Position numbers and translations under genes: made by a program
NCBI GenBank assembly: GCA_964623885.1
Contig: CAZUVM010000085.1
Location: 1-48,476 of the forward strand
Length of the DNA: 48,476 nt
Direction of reading: 5' to 3'
Source of the DNA: CAZUVM01 sp964623885
GTDB taxonomy: Bacteria; Verrucomicrobiota; Verrucomicrobiia; Limisphaerales; UBA8199
The notes under the pieces: generated by a model
The model's database searches: none
What the model was told of the DNA's origin: nothing
The model's input: the letters and a program-made list of their open reading frames with translations, nothing else
Shown: piece by piece, positions 8,969-17,713 of the stretch
How the letters are laid out: each line of letters opens with the position of its first letter
Position numbering within the stretch: position 1 is the first letter of the stretch

Positions 8969-10912
8969 TTACGGAACCGTAATCGGGCTGCTGGTATTTG
9001 GCGTGATGGTGGTATCGGTCAGGTCGGAAGCAGTGATGGTCGTGGAACCGCTGCTGATCAACGTGACCTGGACGCTTGCGGTGCCGCCCACAAGCTTCAT
9101 CGGGTTCGGGTTGGGCAATATCGCCATGGAATCGCTGCTGGAGATCGAGATGTAATCAGGAGTAGGAACGACATTCCAGTACTGATCCACCGCATTGACC
9201 GTAATGTTGAACGGCACCCCACCAATCTGGGTGTCAGGTGTGCCGGTCTTGCCGGTCGGCGTGTTGGGAGCCGCAGTCTCGCCCGGAAGCAGGACCTGCA
9301 GCTTCACGTACGGATATTTCGCCATCTTGAAGAAGGCGCTGCCTCCGGCGGGCAATGCGCTACCGCCGATGGCGGCATAAACGTTTGTCCCGCTCTGGTA
9401 CTGGTTCAAAACCGTGAGAGGATTCCAAGGGCCCACGGCTGAGCTGGCCACGTATGGATTGAATCCGTAAGCAGGCACCGACCAGCTGACGTTCCAGATG
9501 GTCCCGGGAACAACATATTGAACGACGCTCGAGTTGCTTCTGCGCCAGGCGTATTTGTTCGTTAGCGAGAGGCCGCTGAAATCGTCGTCAATAGGTGCGT
9601 TCAGGCCGTTAATCGTAACGTGGCTGAAGGTGCCGGATGCGGTGTTGTTGTGCCCATCGTTGGCGCCATCATTCTTGAACATCCCGAAATGCACAAACGA
9701 GGTGACCGGGCTGAAATTGGCCGCCACAGCATCCGAAGGCAACGTGAAGTTGGTCGTCGTGATGCCGGGACCACTGAGAGAACCATGAGTGGAGTCTGTG
9801 AAAGTCACGGTCCACGTGCCATCCACGGCCGGCGGGAAAACCACTACTGGAATGTTGGTCGAGTTATTAGCGGGATAATTGGTTTTCCATTGGATCTGGG
9901 CCATGGCCCCGTTGGCGGTATTCTCAATCCGGAAAAGCAACAGGTCCGGACTGTTCCAGTCGACCGAACCGCTGGTGTCGTTGCCGGACCCAGCGGTGTC
10001 GCCGTTCACGATGTACATGTGCGCTTCATAGCCAGGATGCTGCGCCCGGGCCGCAAAGTTTGTGATTGTCATGGAATAACTCACCGGATACCCGCCTTGA
10101 GCAGTCCATATAGAAGAACTATTCGGAGAAGGTGTGGAAATGCCTTCGCGCTCCCACTGGCCGTTATTATCCATTTGAACCAGGACGCCACTGGGTCCGG
10201 ACTTCTTAAGCCCCATGGTCGGAGGGATTATAATCGGGTTGGCGTTCGTTTCAAACCAGATATTATCGATCCAAATCGTGATGCCGTTTGTCAGGCCGAT
10301 GGGGGCAGCGCAGCTTCCCCAGGCGGACCACATCTGGAATCCCAGAATGCCACAAGCCTGGTATGTTGCCAGGTTGCCGGCGACAGTCTGATCGATAGGC
10401 ATGGAATAATCGTGCCAGGTGCCGTAATCGCTGCCTACCCATTGGCTATCACTGGAGGGATTAATACTGACGTCTCCGCTCCAATTGGACTGCCGGACGT
10501 GGGGTCGGATGGGGCCGAGTTGGCCGGCGCCCCAATCCGAAAGATGGGCCGAACTGGGATCCACGTAGACGCTAAAATGAAGTTTGGTGAACTTGGTCAG
10601 GTCGATTGGGGCGGCCAGCACTTTTTCCCAGTCGGTTTGGTTGTTCCCGCCCAGGGTGCAAAGATCGAATGGGGCGATCATTTCCAAAGCCCCCGCGCCC
10701 GCACCCACGGGCCCACGGTTCATGGTGGGGTCATTCGAAAGAGTCGGAACCGCACCGCCATAGTTAAAGGCCCATCCTTGGACGGTGCCGTCATCGAACT
10801 GGCTCACGACGTAGTCTTGAGCTGTTTGAGCCTGGGCCAGGCCGGCGGCACAAACCAAGGCCAGCGTGGCGACCCCTGGTCGCAGCCAGGTGTTTTTTGC
10901 ATGGGGTTTCAT
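8969..10912 (-). CDS. Secreted multi-domain protein with Ig-like C-terminus, paralogue of the 7063 gene
   Basis: Starting at the ATG at 10912 (MKPHAKNTW) gives 647 residues with a normal signal peptide ending AGLAQAQ; an ATG three codons earlier is also possible. The order is a carbohydrate-binding-like sandwich (DYVVSQFDDGTVQGW to WIDNIWFETN), then the middle region shared with the gene at 7063 (YSMTITNF, VDWNSPDLLLFRI, GTWTVTFTD, GPGITTTNF, FVHFGMFKND). Next comes a short Verrucomicrobia-type sandwich (TIWNVSWSV to AFFKMAKYPYVKLQVLLPGE) and a bacterial Ig-like domain (GGVPFNITVNAVDQYWNVV to SSPITVP). A strong terminator follows. It probably acts outside the cell; no catalytic residues are recognised. 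Confidence 0.75.
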   Translation of the reverse strand: MKPHAKNTWLRPGVATLALVCAAGLAQAQTAQDYVVSQFDDGTVQGWAFNYGGAVPTLSNDPTMNRGPVGAGAGALEMIAPFDLCTLGGNNQTDWEKVLAAPIDLTKFTKLHFSVYVDPSSAHLSDWGAGQLGPIRPHVRQSNWSGDVSINPSSDSQWVGSDYGTWHDYSMPIDQTVAGNLATYQACGILGFQMWSAWGSCAAPIGLTNGITIWIDNIWFETNANPIIIPPTMGLKKSGPSGVLVQMDNNGQWEREGISTPSPNSSSIWTAQGGYPVSYSMTITNFAARAQHPGYEAHMYIVNGDTAGSGNDTSGSVDWNSPDLLLFRIENTANGAMAQIQWKTNYPANNSTNIPVVVFPPAVDGTWTVTFTDSTHGSLSGPGITTTNFTLPSDAVAANFSPVTSFVHFGMFKNDGANDGHNNTASGTFSHVTINGLNAPIDDDFSGLSLTNKYAWRRSNSSVVQYVVPGTIWNVSWSVPAYGFNPYVASSAVGPWNPLTVLNQYQSGTNVYAAIGGSALPAGGSAFFKMAKYPYVKLQVLLPGETAAPNTPTGKTGTPDTQIGGVPFNITVNAVDQYWNVVPTPDYISISSSDSMAILPNPNPMKLVGGTASVQVTLISSGSTTITASDLTDTTITPNTSSPITVP

Positions 10913-11228
10913 ATAGAACATGGATTTTGCTGTTTACTAGTTACGGGGTGTCCTCAAGGAACGAAGATGAGAAGGCTGGCTTGCCAGCACTTTCCCTTAC
11001 CGTGGCTTTTGCCAGTGTACGGAACCAGGAACTAGCCTCGGTAGTCGTCATCAACGTTCACTTTCGAGGCAACCATCCTAGCATTCGTCCCGGACAGGGC
11101 ATGTCATCAAAACTGGTTACACGACCGCGTCGTATAATTAGTATTATTTCTTTAATTGAGTAGCCCGCTTTATCGGATAGCGCAGAGTTGTCGTTGCCAT
11201 AAACGTCCTTTCGCGGCAACCTGCCCGC
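10913..11228. other. Divergent intergenic region with candidate -10 box
   Basis: It separates the minus-strand 8969 gene from the plus-strand 11229 gene. A consensus TATAAT occurs at 11133-11138, 91 bases before the 11229 start, but no good -35 lies 16-18 bases upstream. CATGTCATCAAAA (11099-11111) repeats a half-site seen at 8819-8831. Nothing else is evident. Confidence 0.4.
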
Positions 11229-13352
11229 ATGGCTGACCGAAGGCGTCCAAAGGCACCTTCCGGGTCCGCTCCGGCGCCCCCGCGGAAGCGTTTGGCGTTC
11301 ATTGCGGCGGCGTCATTGCTCCCGTTCCTGCTCCTGGCTGTCGTTGAGTTGGCGCTGCGTCTTTACGGCTTCGGGGGTTACCCGCCCATGTTGCGAAAGC
11401 TAGGCCCGGTCCCGAGCGGCGTCCTGATGCAGGCGGCGCAGGGCGGGGCTGAGTCATGGTTTTTGGGCGGCGCCGGGCGGGTGGGCACGAGCGAGCAGTA
11501 TACGTTTGTCGACCCGAAACCCACCAACACCATCCGAGTCATGCTTGTCGGTGAGTCCGCCATCCAGGGTTATCCGCAGCCACGGCACCTCTGCTCCTCG
11601 GCGTTTCTGCAATTGATGCTGCAGGACGCCTGGCCGGAGCACCGGGTAGAAGTGATCAACCTGGGCACGACCGCGATCGCGAGCTACCCCGTGCTGGGCA
11701 TCCTGACCGAAGCGCTGCCCTATCAACCCGATTTGGTTGTGATTTACACAGGTCACAACGAATTCTTCGGAGCTTATGGAGTGGCCTCGGTTGGCCGAGC
11801 GGGCAGCCGGCCCTGGATGCTTGGGGCGAACCGCTGGCTGCATTCCCTCGCGCTGGTGCAGGGATTGCAGAGCGCGACACGACACGAAGCGGCGGCGCCC
11901 GAGCGCACGTTGATGGAAGACATGATGGGCGAGACGTTCATAGGCGCACAGGACTGGCGGCGCCGCGCCGCCGCAAACATCCTGTATCATGACGTCGACT
12001 CGATGATCCGACGTTGCCGCGCGCGAGGTGTGCCGGCATTGGTTTGTACACCGCCGACCAACGAGCGCGGTCTTGCCCCCATTGGCGTTGACAAGGTCGA
12101 TGATTTGCCGGCCGCAGCTCAACAGGAGATCACCGCCCTGCTCTCGAGCGCTGAATCGCAGAAGTCGACAAGCTCGAGCGCGGCGATTCCGGCCTTGCAG
12201 AGAATCCTGCAACTCGACCCCAACCACGCGCGCGCCCATTACCTGCTGGGTCAGTCCTTAACAAGTCAGGGCCGCCAAAGCGAAGCGCTGGAACAATACG
12301 TCGCCGCCCGCGATCTGGACACGATGCCGTGGCGCGCGCCGTCGGAGTCTTTGGAAGCAATCCTGCGCGCAGCGGAAGAACAGAAGGCGCCGATTTGCGA
12401 CCTCGTGGCGGTATTTCGGACCAACAGTCCAGGACAGGCTATTGGCTGGGAATTGATGGACGACCACGTGCATCCGACGCTGCGGGGCCAGGCGCTTGTC
12501 GCGGAGGCCATCGTCCATAGCCTGGGGCAATTCGGGGGCACGCTGCAGATCCGTTCGGAAGCCAGGGCGCGGCTGCCGGATTGGGAACAATACGCTCAAC
12601 GCCTGGGCACGAACGTCTACGACGAATATGCCGTCGCACATAATATGCAAATGGTTTTCTCCGCGCCGTTCATGCGCCGGAATAACCCCGACGCGTATGC
12701 GCATTTCAACGAGCTCGCGACTGGATTGGAAAGGCAGTTCGCTCCCGAAATCCGCGACGTGTTGCGGCAGTGGCAGGAGACTCGTCCGTTCGAGGGGTCG
12801 CGCTGCCCGGTTACCGCAGCAGTTGCGCAGTTGTTGCTTAAGCAGGACAATTACCAGGAAGCCTTGGGACTTTACCAGATTGCCCAGCGGGCCGTCCCGC
12901 AATACAGCTCCTGGTATCTCGAGTACACCTATTACGCGCTGCTTTGCCGACAGAAGCTTAATGGCCAGCTTGGGATGCTGGATAAGGAGCAGGCCCGCGC
13001 CGCCATCGCACAGGGTGATTTTCTGATCCAACACATCCGCTCCGGCACCGATTTTACGCCGCGCTACACAGGTTTCCTGCATTTGTTGTGCGGCGAACAT
13101 GCGGAAGCGATTCCCTGCTTCGTGGCCATCCAACCGCAGCAAACCGGCGTCGACCGGCTGGCTATCGATGAAGCATTGTTCGTCTGCTATGTCCAGACCC
13201 GCCAGTTTGGCAAAGCCCGCGAAGTATTAACCTCCGGCGCGGCCGGCGCTGAAACGTATGCGAAATATTACCGGGCTCGCCTCGAGCAGTTGGCCGCTTT
13301 CGAAAGGTCGCAGGCTGGCCAAACCAATGACAGCGTACGGACGTCGGACTGA
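11229..13352 (+). CDS. Membrane-anchored SGNH-hydrolase-like protein with inserted TPR, paralogue of the 4217 gene
   Basis: The 707-residue product has a basic, proline-rich N-terminus and a membrane segment (about 22-44). The blocks are VGES with Ser110, TGHNE with Asn177 and DDHVHPT with Asp412 and His415, a complete SGNH set including the canonical DxxH. A TPR-like insert (about 315-365, LQRILQLDPNHARAHYLLGQSL to YVAARDLDT) sits between the Asn and His blocks, as in the gene at 4217. After the His block there is a less regular helical region (about 530-700, LLLKQDNYQEALGLYQIAQRAVP). The shared insert ending AAR-x-LDT shows that the split domain predates the duplication. Envelope glycan esterase or acyl-group chemistry is inferred from the fold and location. 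Confidence 0.8.
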   Translation: MADRRRPKAPSGSAPAPPRKRLAFIAAASLLPFLLLAVVELALRLYGFGGYPPMLRKLGPVPSGVLMQAAQGGAESWFLGGAGRVGTSEQYTFVDPKPTNTIRVMLVGESAIQGYPQPRHLCSSAFLQLMLQDAWPEHRVEVINLGTTAIASYPVLGILTEALPYQPDLVVIYTGHNEFFGAYGVASVGRAGSRPWMLGANRWLHSLALVQGLQSATRHEAAAPERTLMEDMMGETFIGAQDWRRRAAANILYHDVDSMIRRCRARGVPALVCTPPTNERGLAPIGVDKVDDLPAAAQQEITALLSSAESQKSTSSSAAIPALQRILQLDPNHARAHYLLGQSLTSQGRQSEALEQYVAARDLDTMPWRAPSESLEAILRAAEEQKAPICDLVAVFRTNSPGQAIGWELMDDHVHPTLRGQALVAEAIVHSLGQFGGTLQIRSEARARLPDWEQYAQRLGTNVYDEYAVAHNMQMVFSAPFMRRNNPDAYAHFNELATGLERQFAPEIRDVLRQWQETRPFEGSRCPVTAAVAQLLLKQDNYQEALGLYQIAQRAVPQYSSWYLEYTYYALLCRQKLNGQLGMLDKEQARAAIAQGDFLIQHIRSGTDFTPRYTGFLHLLCGEHAEAIPCFVAIQPQQTGVDRLAIDEALFVCYVQTRQFGKAREVLTSGAAGAETYAKYYRARLEQLAAFERSQAGQTNDSVRTSD

Positions 13353-13369
13353 ATTTGGATGAATGAAGC

Positions 13370-13387
13370 GAACAGGATGAACAGGAT
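13370..13387. repeat. Two tandem copies of GAACAGGAT
   Basis: GAACAGGAT is repeated directly at 13370-13378 and 13379-13387, between the 11229 gene and the DUF1810 gene. It is the short degenerate type of intergenic repeat also seen elsewhere in this window. Confidence 0.6.
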
Positions 13388-13416
13388 AAATGCTGCGGAA
13401 TGATTTTGGCAGTTGT

Positions 13417-13854
13417 ATGAGCGAAGGGGATCCACACAATTTGCAGCGGTTCGTCACAGCGCAAGCTGAGGATTATCAAGGCGCTCTCCGTGAACTGCAG
13501 CAGGGGCAAAAGGAGTCTCACTGGATTTGGTACATCTTCCCTCAAGTTGCCGGGCTGGGCCATAGTCCCACCGCGCAAGAGTACGCAATTCGGTCCCGGG
13601 ATGAGGCGGTCGCTTTCCTTGCTCATCCTGTTCTCGGCGCCCGGTTGCGACGGTGCTGCCAGGCGCTACTGGAGCACAAGGGCAAGCGGATTCAGGACAT
13701 CATGGGATTCCCAGACGATCTGAAGCTGCGCTCCTCGATGACTCTTTTTGCCGCGATCTCTACGCAAGACAGCGTTTTCCACAAGGTCCTGGATGCGTTC
13801 TATTCTGGCCGCGTGGACGACAGAACACTGGCGTTTTTGGAGGCGAATCCATAA
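13417..13854 (+). CDS. DUF1810 family protein
   Basis: The 145-residue protein from MSEGDPHNLQRF shows the family's conserved features: N-terminal LQRFVTAQ, HWIWYIFPQVAGLGHS, an Ala/Tyr-rich AQEYAIRSRDEAVAFLAHPVLG, and the C-terminal DDLKLRSSMTLFAAIS with FHKVLDAFYSGRVDDRTL. Family members are small cytosolic proteins of unknown function, nearly all of this length. An in-frame ATG at 13390 would add nine residues (MLRNDFGSC), but family members begin close to the LQRF motif, so 13417 is preferred. No strong ribosome binding site is seen for either start. It is probably a single-gene unit. Confidence 0.85.
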   Translation: MSEGDPHNLQRFVTAQAEDYQGALRELQQGQKESHWIWYIFPQVAGLGHSPTAQEYAIRSRDEAVAFLAHPVLGARLRRCCQALLEHKGKRIQDIMGFPDDLKLRSSMTLFAAISTQDSVFHKVLDAFYSGRVDDRTLAFLEANP

Positions 13855-14025
13855 GAACTGCGCCCAAATCGGATTATCGGTGCTGAGCGAGAACCACACC
13901 CGTTGAGCCAGGTGTTTGCTTATACACCCTAGTTATTTCGCTTAGCTGGATGTAAAGCGTTTCCTTACAGGATTATCAGAAACTATCGGACAGACAGCTT
14001 GTTCCAATGATGCTAATCAATCGGG

Positions 14026-16014
14026 GTGAACTTAATCAAGAGATGGCTGACCAAAAAATCCAACAATTCACCGTGTAGCAGACGCAATGGGGTCCAGTTT
14101 TTCCTTCTGTCTACGTTGCTGGTCAAATCATGCAGCGGCGCCGCCACCGTGCGGTACGTGAACGCGACGAATTCCAGCCCGGTTGCGCCCTATATTACCT
14201 GGGCGACGGCGGCCACGAATGTCCAAGACGCGATTGACGTTTGCCTGAGCGGGGATCAGGTGTGGGTAAACGACGGCAATTACCAGTATGGCGGGCGGGC
14301 TGTCTATGACGGTGTGACAAACCGCGTGGCGGTGGATTTGCCGTTGGTCGTCCAAAGCTTGCACGGCCCAGATGTTACGACGATCAGCGGGTACCAGGTG
14401 CCAGGTACGATTAACGGTTCAAATGCGATCCGAGGGGTTTACCTGACCAACGGAGCGGTGCTTGTCGGGTTCACGATCACCAATGGTGCGACTGCCAATA
14501 CGAACGACAATTCCTGGACGTTGGTATACCTGCCGCCCCAGCCTTTTGCGGGAGGCGGCGCTTTGTGCGAGGCTTCGGCAACACTCTCCAACTGTGTGAT
14601 CACGGGGAACTCGGGATTCAGCCAGGGCGGAGGAGTCTTTGGCGGGACGCTGACTTCGTGTACTTTATCCAATAATTCTTCGTTCGGCGACGGTGTTTAT
14701 GTTTCAGGCGGTGGCGGCGGTTGCTATAAGTCTGCACTAACCAACTGCCTCGTCATGGGAAATGCCACTGGTGGTGGCGGCGGGGGAGCCGTGTTGAGCT
14801 TCTTCACCAATTGTGAGGTATCAGGTAACACTGCGCAAACCGGCGGGGGCGTATACGGGTGCACCTTAATTAACAGCCAGATTTCGGACAATACAGTGCT
14901 CGGGAATGCAAGCGGAGTGGGCCAGGCAGCGGGGGCATGGGATTCATACATGACCAACTGCAACATCCTTAACAATATCAATTACGCTGGTTTCGGATGG
15001 GGTGGTGGCGCCAGGGGGGGAGGATATTACCACTGTACCTTCCAGGGAAACCAGGCGTTTAGTGGTGGCGGGGTCTATGGTTCAGGCGCTGTCAATTGCA
15101 CTTTTGTTGGGAACACCGCTGGGGAAGAGGGCGGTGCGTCATTTGAAGGCAACCTTGATCATTGTTTGCTCAAAGAAAACTCCGCTGGGTTCGGCGGTGG
15201 CGGGGCATTTAAAGGCAAGCTAATTAACTGCCTGCTTACAACGAACACAGCGGGTTATATCGGCGGCGGCGCTTCGGTCGCCACATTGGTCAACTGCACA
15301 GTGGTGGGGAATACCTCTGCGGTCGGCGGTGGGGCTGACAACTGCGAGCTGGAGAACTGTATCGTGTACTACAATTCAGCTCCTGGCAGCGACAACTATT
15401 CAATGGCTATCAACTCGAAGCCAATCCATTACTGCTGCACCACGCCTTTGGCTCCCTACGGCATCGGCAATATCACGAACGAACCGGGGTTTGTGGATTG
15501 TAGCAACGGTAACTTTCTCCTCATATCCAACTCGGCTTGCGTCGATTCAGGAGGCAACCCTTACATGACTAACAGCACGGATTTGGCTGGCCATCTCCGC
15601 ATCTCCGGGGGCATTGTCGATATGGGGGCGTATGAATTTCAAAACTTCGGACTGACGCGGTTTCAGATTTGGCTCCAGTCCTATGGCTTTCCTATCGATG
15701 GCTCCGCCGACTTCACGGACCCTGACCACGACGGCATGAACACTTGGCAGGAGTGGCGCTGTGGAACTGTCCCTACCAATAGTCTGTCCATGCTGAAGGT
15801 GACCTCCTTCATCAGGAACGCGTCGGGAGTAACGCTCACCTGGCAAAGCGTTACTAATCGCAATTATTTCATCCAGCGCAGCTCAAACCTCACGTCTCCA
15901 TCCGGGTTTAAGCTCATTCAGGGGGAAATCATCGGACAGCCGGGCAGCACCAGCTTCACTGACACGAATGGGGCGATGCCAGGTGCCTTTTACTACCGCG
16001 TCGGTGTGCCTTGA
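14026..16014 (+). CDS. Secreted right-handed beta-helix protein (choice-of-anchor Q type)
   Basis: The 662-residue product starts at a GTG; the nearby ATG codons are out of frame. After a signal-like N-terminus (VQFFLLSTLLVKSCSGA) comes VRYVNATNSSPVAPYITWATAATNVQDAID, the usual entry to the pectin-lyase-like helix. Many short coils of the type GGGVYGCTLINSQISDN, rich in Gly, Asn and Cys, fill about 150-480. The domain ends NEPGFVD...SACVDSGG...DLAGHLRI...VDMGAYEF, the choice-of-anchor Q signature. A Ca-binding-like segment DPDHDGMNTWQEW follows, and a final beta-sandwich (LTWQSVTNRNYFIQRSSNL to AFYYRVGVP). The helix probably binds or cleaves polysaccharide, but no catalytic site can be assigned. 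Confidence 0.8.
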   Translation: MNLIKRWLTKKSNNSPCSRRNGVQFFLLSTLLVKSCSGAATVRYVNATNSSPVAPYITWATAATNVQDAIDVCLSGDQVWVNDGNYQYGGRAVYDGVTNRVAVDLPLVVQSLHGPDVTTISGYQVPGTINGSNAIRGVYLTNGAVLVGFTITNGATANTNDNSWTLVYLPPQPFAGGGALCEASATLSNCVITGNSGFSQGGGVFGGTLTSCTLSNNSSFGDGVYVSGGGGGCYKSALTNCLVMGNATGGGGGGAVLSFFTNCEVSGNTAQTGGGVYGCTLINSQISDNTVLGNASGVGQAAGAWDSYMTNCNILNNINYAGFGWGGGARGGGYYHCTFQGNQAFSGGGVYGSGAVNCTFVGNTAGEEGGASFEGNLDHCLLKENSAGFGGGGAFKGKLINCLLTTNTAGYIGGGASVATLVNCTVVGNTSAVGGGADNCELENCIVYYNSAPGSDNYSMAINSKPIHYCCTTPLAPYGIGNITNEPGFVDCSNGNFLLISNSACVDSGGNPYMTNSTDLAGHLRISGGIVDMGAYEFQNFGLTRFQIWLQSYGFPIDGSADFTDPDHDGMNTWQEWRCGTVPTNSLSMLKVTSFIRNASGVTLTWQSVTNRNYFIQRSSNLTSPSGFKLIQGEIIGQPGSTSFTDTNGAMPGAFYYRVGVP

Positions 16015-16108
16015 GTCGTTAAAGCGAAACTTCGGACCGCGCACAAGTAGTCCGAATAACTCGGTGCGGTGTCGTTCCAAGGCTCACAACACCGCTCGGA
16101 TCTCCGCC

Positions 16109-16705
16109 TTATGCCAGCACCGGTTTCCTGCGGCTAGACGCGCGCTCGGTTTGTCCCTCGTGAGCGCCTTCAGCGATTTCCTCGATCATCTTTTTGTTGA
16201 ACGCGGGCAAATCGGCAGGTTTGCGACTGGTGACCAGTCCTTCATCGACGACGACTTTTTCGTCGACCCACTCGGCGCCGGCATTGCGCAGGTCGGTTTT
16301 GAGCGAAGGCCATGAAGTCAGGCGCCGTCCAGAGACCACTTCGGCCTCGATCAACGTCCATGGTCCATGACAAATGGCCGCCACCGGTTTGTGGTCGCGG
16401 AAGAAATCTTTGACGAAATCGACGGCCTGTTTGTCCTGGCGCAGCTTGTCCGGATTCATAACGCCGCCGGGCAGTACTAAAGCGTCATAGTCCTCGGCGC
16501 GCGCTTTCTTCAAGGGCACATCGACTTTGAAACTTTTGCCCCACTCGGTTTCGTCCCAGGCGCGGACTTTTTCGCCGGCGGGTGAGACGATATCAGCCTG
16601 GGCGCCGGCCTGCTCTAAAGCGGCCTTGGGTTCGGTCAATTCGGCTTGCTCAAATCCTTGAGTGACGAGGATTGCGACTTTTTTGCCATTTAACTTTTCT
16701 TTCAT
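16109..16705 (-). CDS. PfpI/DJ-1 family protein (type 1 glutamine amidotransferase fold)
   Basis: The 198-residue protein has the family's landmarks: KKVAILVTQGFEQAELTEP near the N-terminus, DALVLPGGVMNPD, and the nucleophile elbow AAICHGPW with Cys112-His113. Members act as general stress proteins, deglycase-like enzymes or proteases; the exact activity is uncertain. The start at 16705 is fixed by a strong GGGAGGTG five bases upstream. A TTG-initiated extension of five residues would overlap that site and is rejected. The neighbouring genes are a secreted beta-helix protein (convergent) and a BON lipoprotein on the same strand, with no evident operon. Confidence 0.9.
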   Translation of the reverse strand: MKEKLNGKKVAILVTQGFEQAELTEPKAALEQAGAQADIVSPAGEKVRAWDETEWGKSFKVDVPLKKARAEDYDALVLPGGVMNPDKLRQDKQAVDFVKDFFRDHKPVAAICHGPWTLIEAEVVSGRRLTSWPSLKTDLRNAGAEWVDEKVVVDEGLVTSRKPADLPAFNKKMIEEIAEGAHEGQTERASSRRKPVLA

Positions 16706-16770
16706 GAAAACACCTCCCAAGCTTTATCTAATGCATCAGCGCCGAGTTACTGCCGGGGTGACCGCCTACT

Positions 16771-16850
16771 AAACTGTTGAAACAGTTTCGGCCGTCGCAA
16801 CTTGTCCCCTAAAGCGCGGTGTTAATCAGAATGCAGCGTGAACTGAGCCG
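16771..16850. repeat. Diverged TGAA-loop hairpin copy with compensated stem
   Basis: AAACTGT (16771-16777), TGAA loop (16778-16781) and ACAGTTT (16782-16788) form a 7-bp stem. Compared with AACCGC-TGAA-GCGGTT at 6816-6831, both stem strands have changed while pairing is kept. The following CGGTGTTAATCAGA matches CGGGGTGTTAATGAGA after the 6854 copy, confirming common origin. Confidence 0.65.
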
Positions 16851-16889
16851 GAACGATGCGGTTGTCTTCGGGGATCTCGCCAGCCCCGG

Positions 16890-17276
16890 TTACGGGGTTT
16901 TCAGGACCAGTTGATCGTCAATGCGGTCTACGCCCGGCAGCTTATCCAGCCGCGCGTGGAGGGCATCACGGTCCGCGCCGGGCGGCAAGGTGCCGCGCAG
17001 TAGGACGACGCCCTTGGTAACCTTAACGCGGATTTGGTCGGCAGCGGGGCCCACCGTGGGCTCCTGCCGCAAAGCAGAGCGAACCTCGCGGGCGACGGCG
17101 TAATCTTCGGAGATGGGCGCCGGGGGTGGCGCGGTTTGAGGTGGGCCGTTGGGGCCTTCCGCGCTGGGGCCAGGTGGGCCGTTTGCGACCGGCGTGGCGA
17201 TGGGCGGCGGCTCGGAGTGGCAGCCCGCGAAAACGATGGCGAGCAGGGTGAACCAGACTGAAAGATTACGCTTCAT
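16890..17276 (-). CDS. BON-domain lipoprotein
   Basis: The 128-residue product from the ATG at 17276 begins MKRNLSVWFTLLAIVFAGCHSE, a lipoprotein signal with lipobox VFAGC. A Pro/Gly-rich linker (about 25-55) leads to one BON domain (about 58-128) with VREVRSAL-like helix AREVRSALRQEP, VKVTKGVVLLRGTLPPGADRDAL and LPGVDRIDDQLVL. BON domains attach to membranes or phospholipid; lipidation places this one at a membrane face of the periplasm. A TTG-initiated start one codon earlier is possible but less likely. A second BON protein lies at 41762. Confidence 0.85.
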   Translation of the reverse strand: MKRNLSVWFTLLAIVFAGCHSEPPPIATPVANGPPGPSAEGPNGPPQTAPPPAPISEDYAVAREVRSALRQEPTVGPAADQIRVKVTKGVVLLRGTLPPGADRDALHARLDKLPGVDRIDDQLVLKTP

Positions 17277-17354
17277 CAAAAAAGCAACGGCAGGCTCAAT
17301 ATGCCTTAGTTACATGGAGCTGGCAAAGGATCAGGTCTAAGAGGTGTCTATGCA

Positions 17355-17520
17355 GTTGAAAACCACGGATGGACACAGATGAACCCAGATTTACTGCAAC
17401 CCCAGTAACACTGCGCAAGTCGATTGCGGATTCACCATACAGAGATAGTGCCGGCGATGTCAGGAACCGTGCTCGAAGCCCTCTTTATCCGTGCTTATCT
17501 GTGTGAATCTGTGGTTCAAC
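17355..17520. repeat. Inverted pair of AACCACGGAT...CACAGAT arms
   Basis: The left arm (17355-17393, GTTGAAAACCACGGATGGAC onwards) and the reverse complement of the right arm (17484-17520, GTTGAACCACAGATTCACAC onwards) are clearly related and made of degenerate ACAGAT units. An unrelated 90-base centre lies between. A similar, tighter pair is at 20938-21017, so the two copies bracket the ABC ATPase and permease genes. Confidence 0.65.
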
Positions 17521-17618
17521 TGAATCGTTCCGGCCAAGCCGGTATGCGAATTCCTTAATTGGCGTCGATTCGCATTCATTCGCGGTTAAATTGTTCGCGG
17601 CCTGTGACGAAATCTGGC

Positions 17619-17687
17619 GCGGAACGCGGATATTCCTTTCCGCAGCAAGCATCGAGCGTTGCTGCGGTCAAAACTGCCCGCGCTCCG
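17619..17687. repeat. Three-part palindromic element, copy 1
   Basis: The core GCAAGCATCGAGCGTTGC (17645-17662) is the exact reverse complement of the core of the element at 22308-22325. Flanking hairpin arms (CGGA...TCCG on the left; CGG...CCGCGCTCCGA on the right) match the second copy in the same, uninverted orientation. The arms are thus conserved while the core is flipped. Confidence 0.7.
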
Positions 17688-17697
17688 AAGAAACCCG

Positions 17698-17713
17698 CCG
17701 GCAAGGATGCCGG
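17698..17713. repeat. CCGGCA hairpin
   Basis: CCGGCA (17698-17703), loop AGGA, TGCCGG (17708-17713), followed by CGCTCTC. The stem is the same as that of the terminator at 45436-45463, suggesting a dispersed unit that can act as a terminator when followed by T residues. Confidence 0.5.

Noticed and set aside
9620..11035. Open frame of 471 codons on the plus strand
   Set aside because: It is antisense to the secreted gene at 8969-10912, which has a signal peptide, clear domains and its own terminator. The plus-strand product has no domain or signal and a shadow-type composition.
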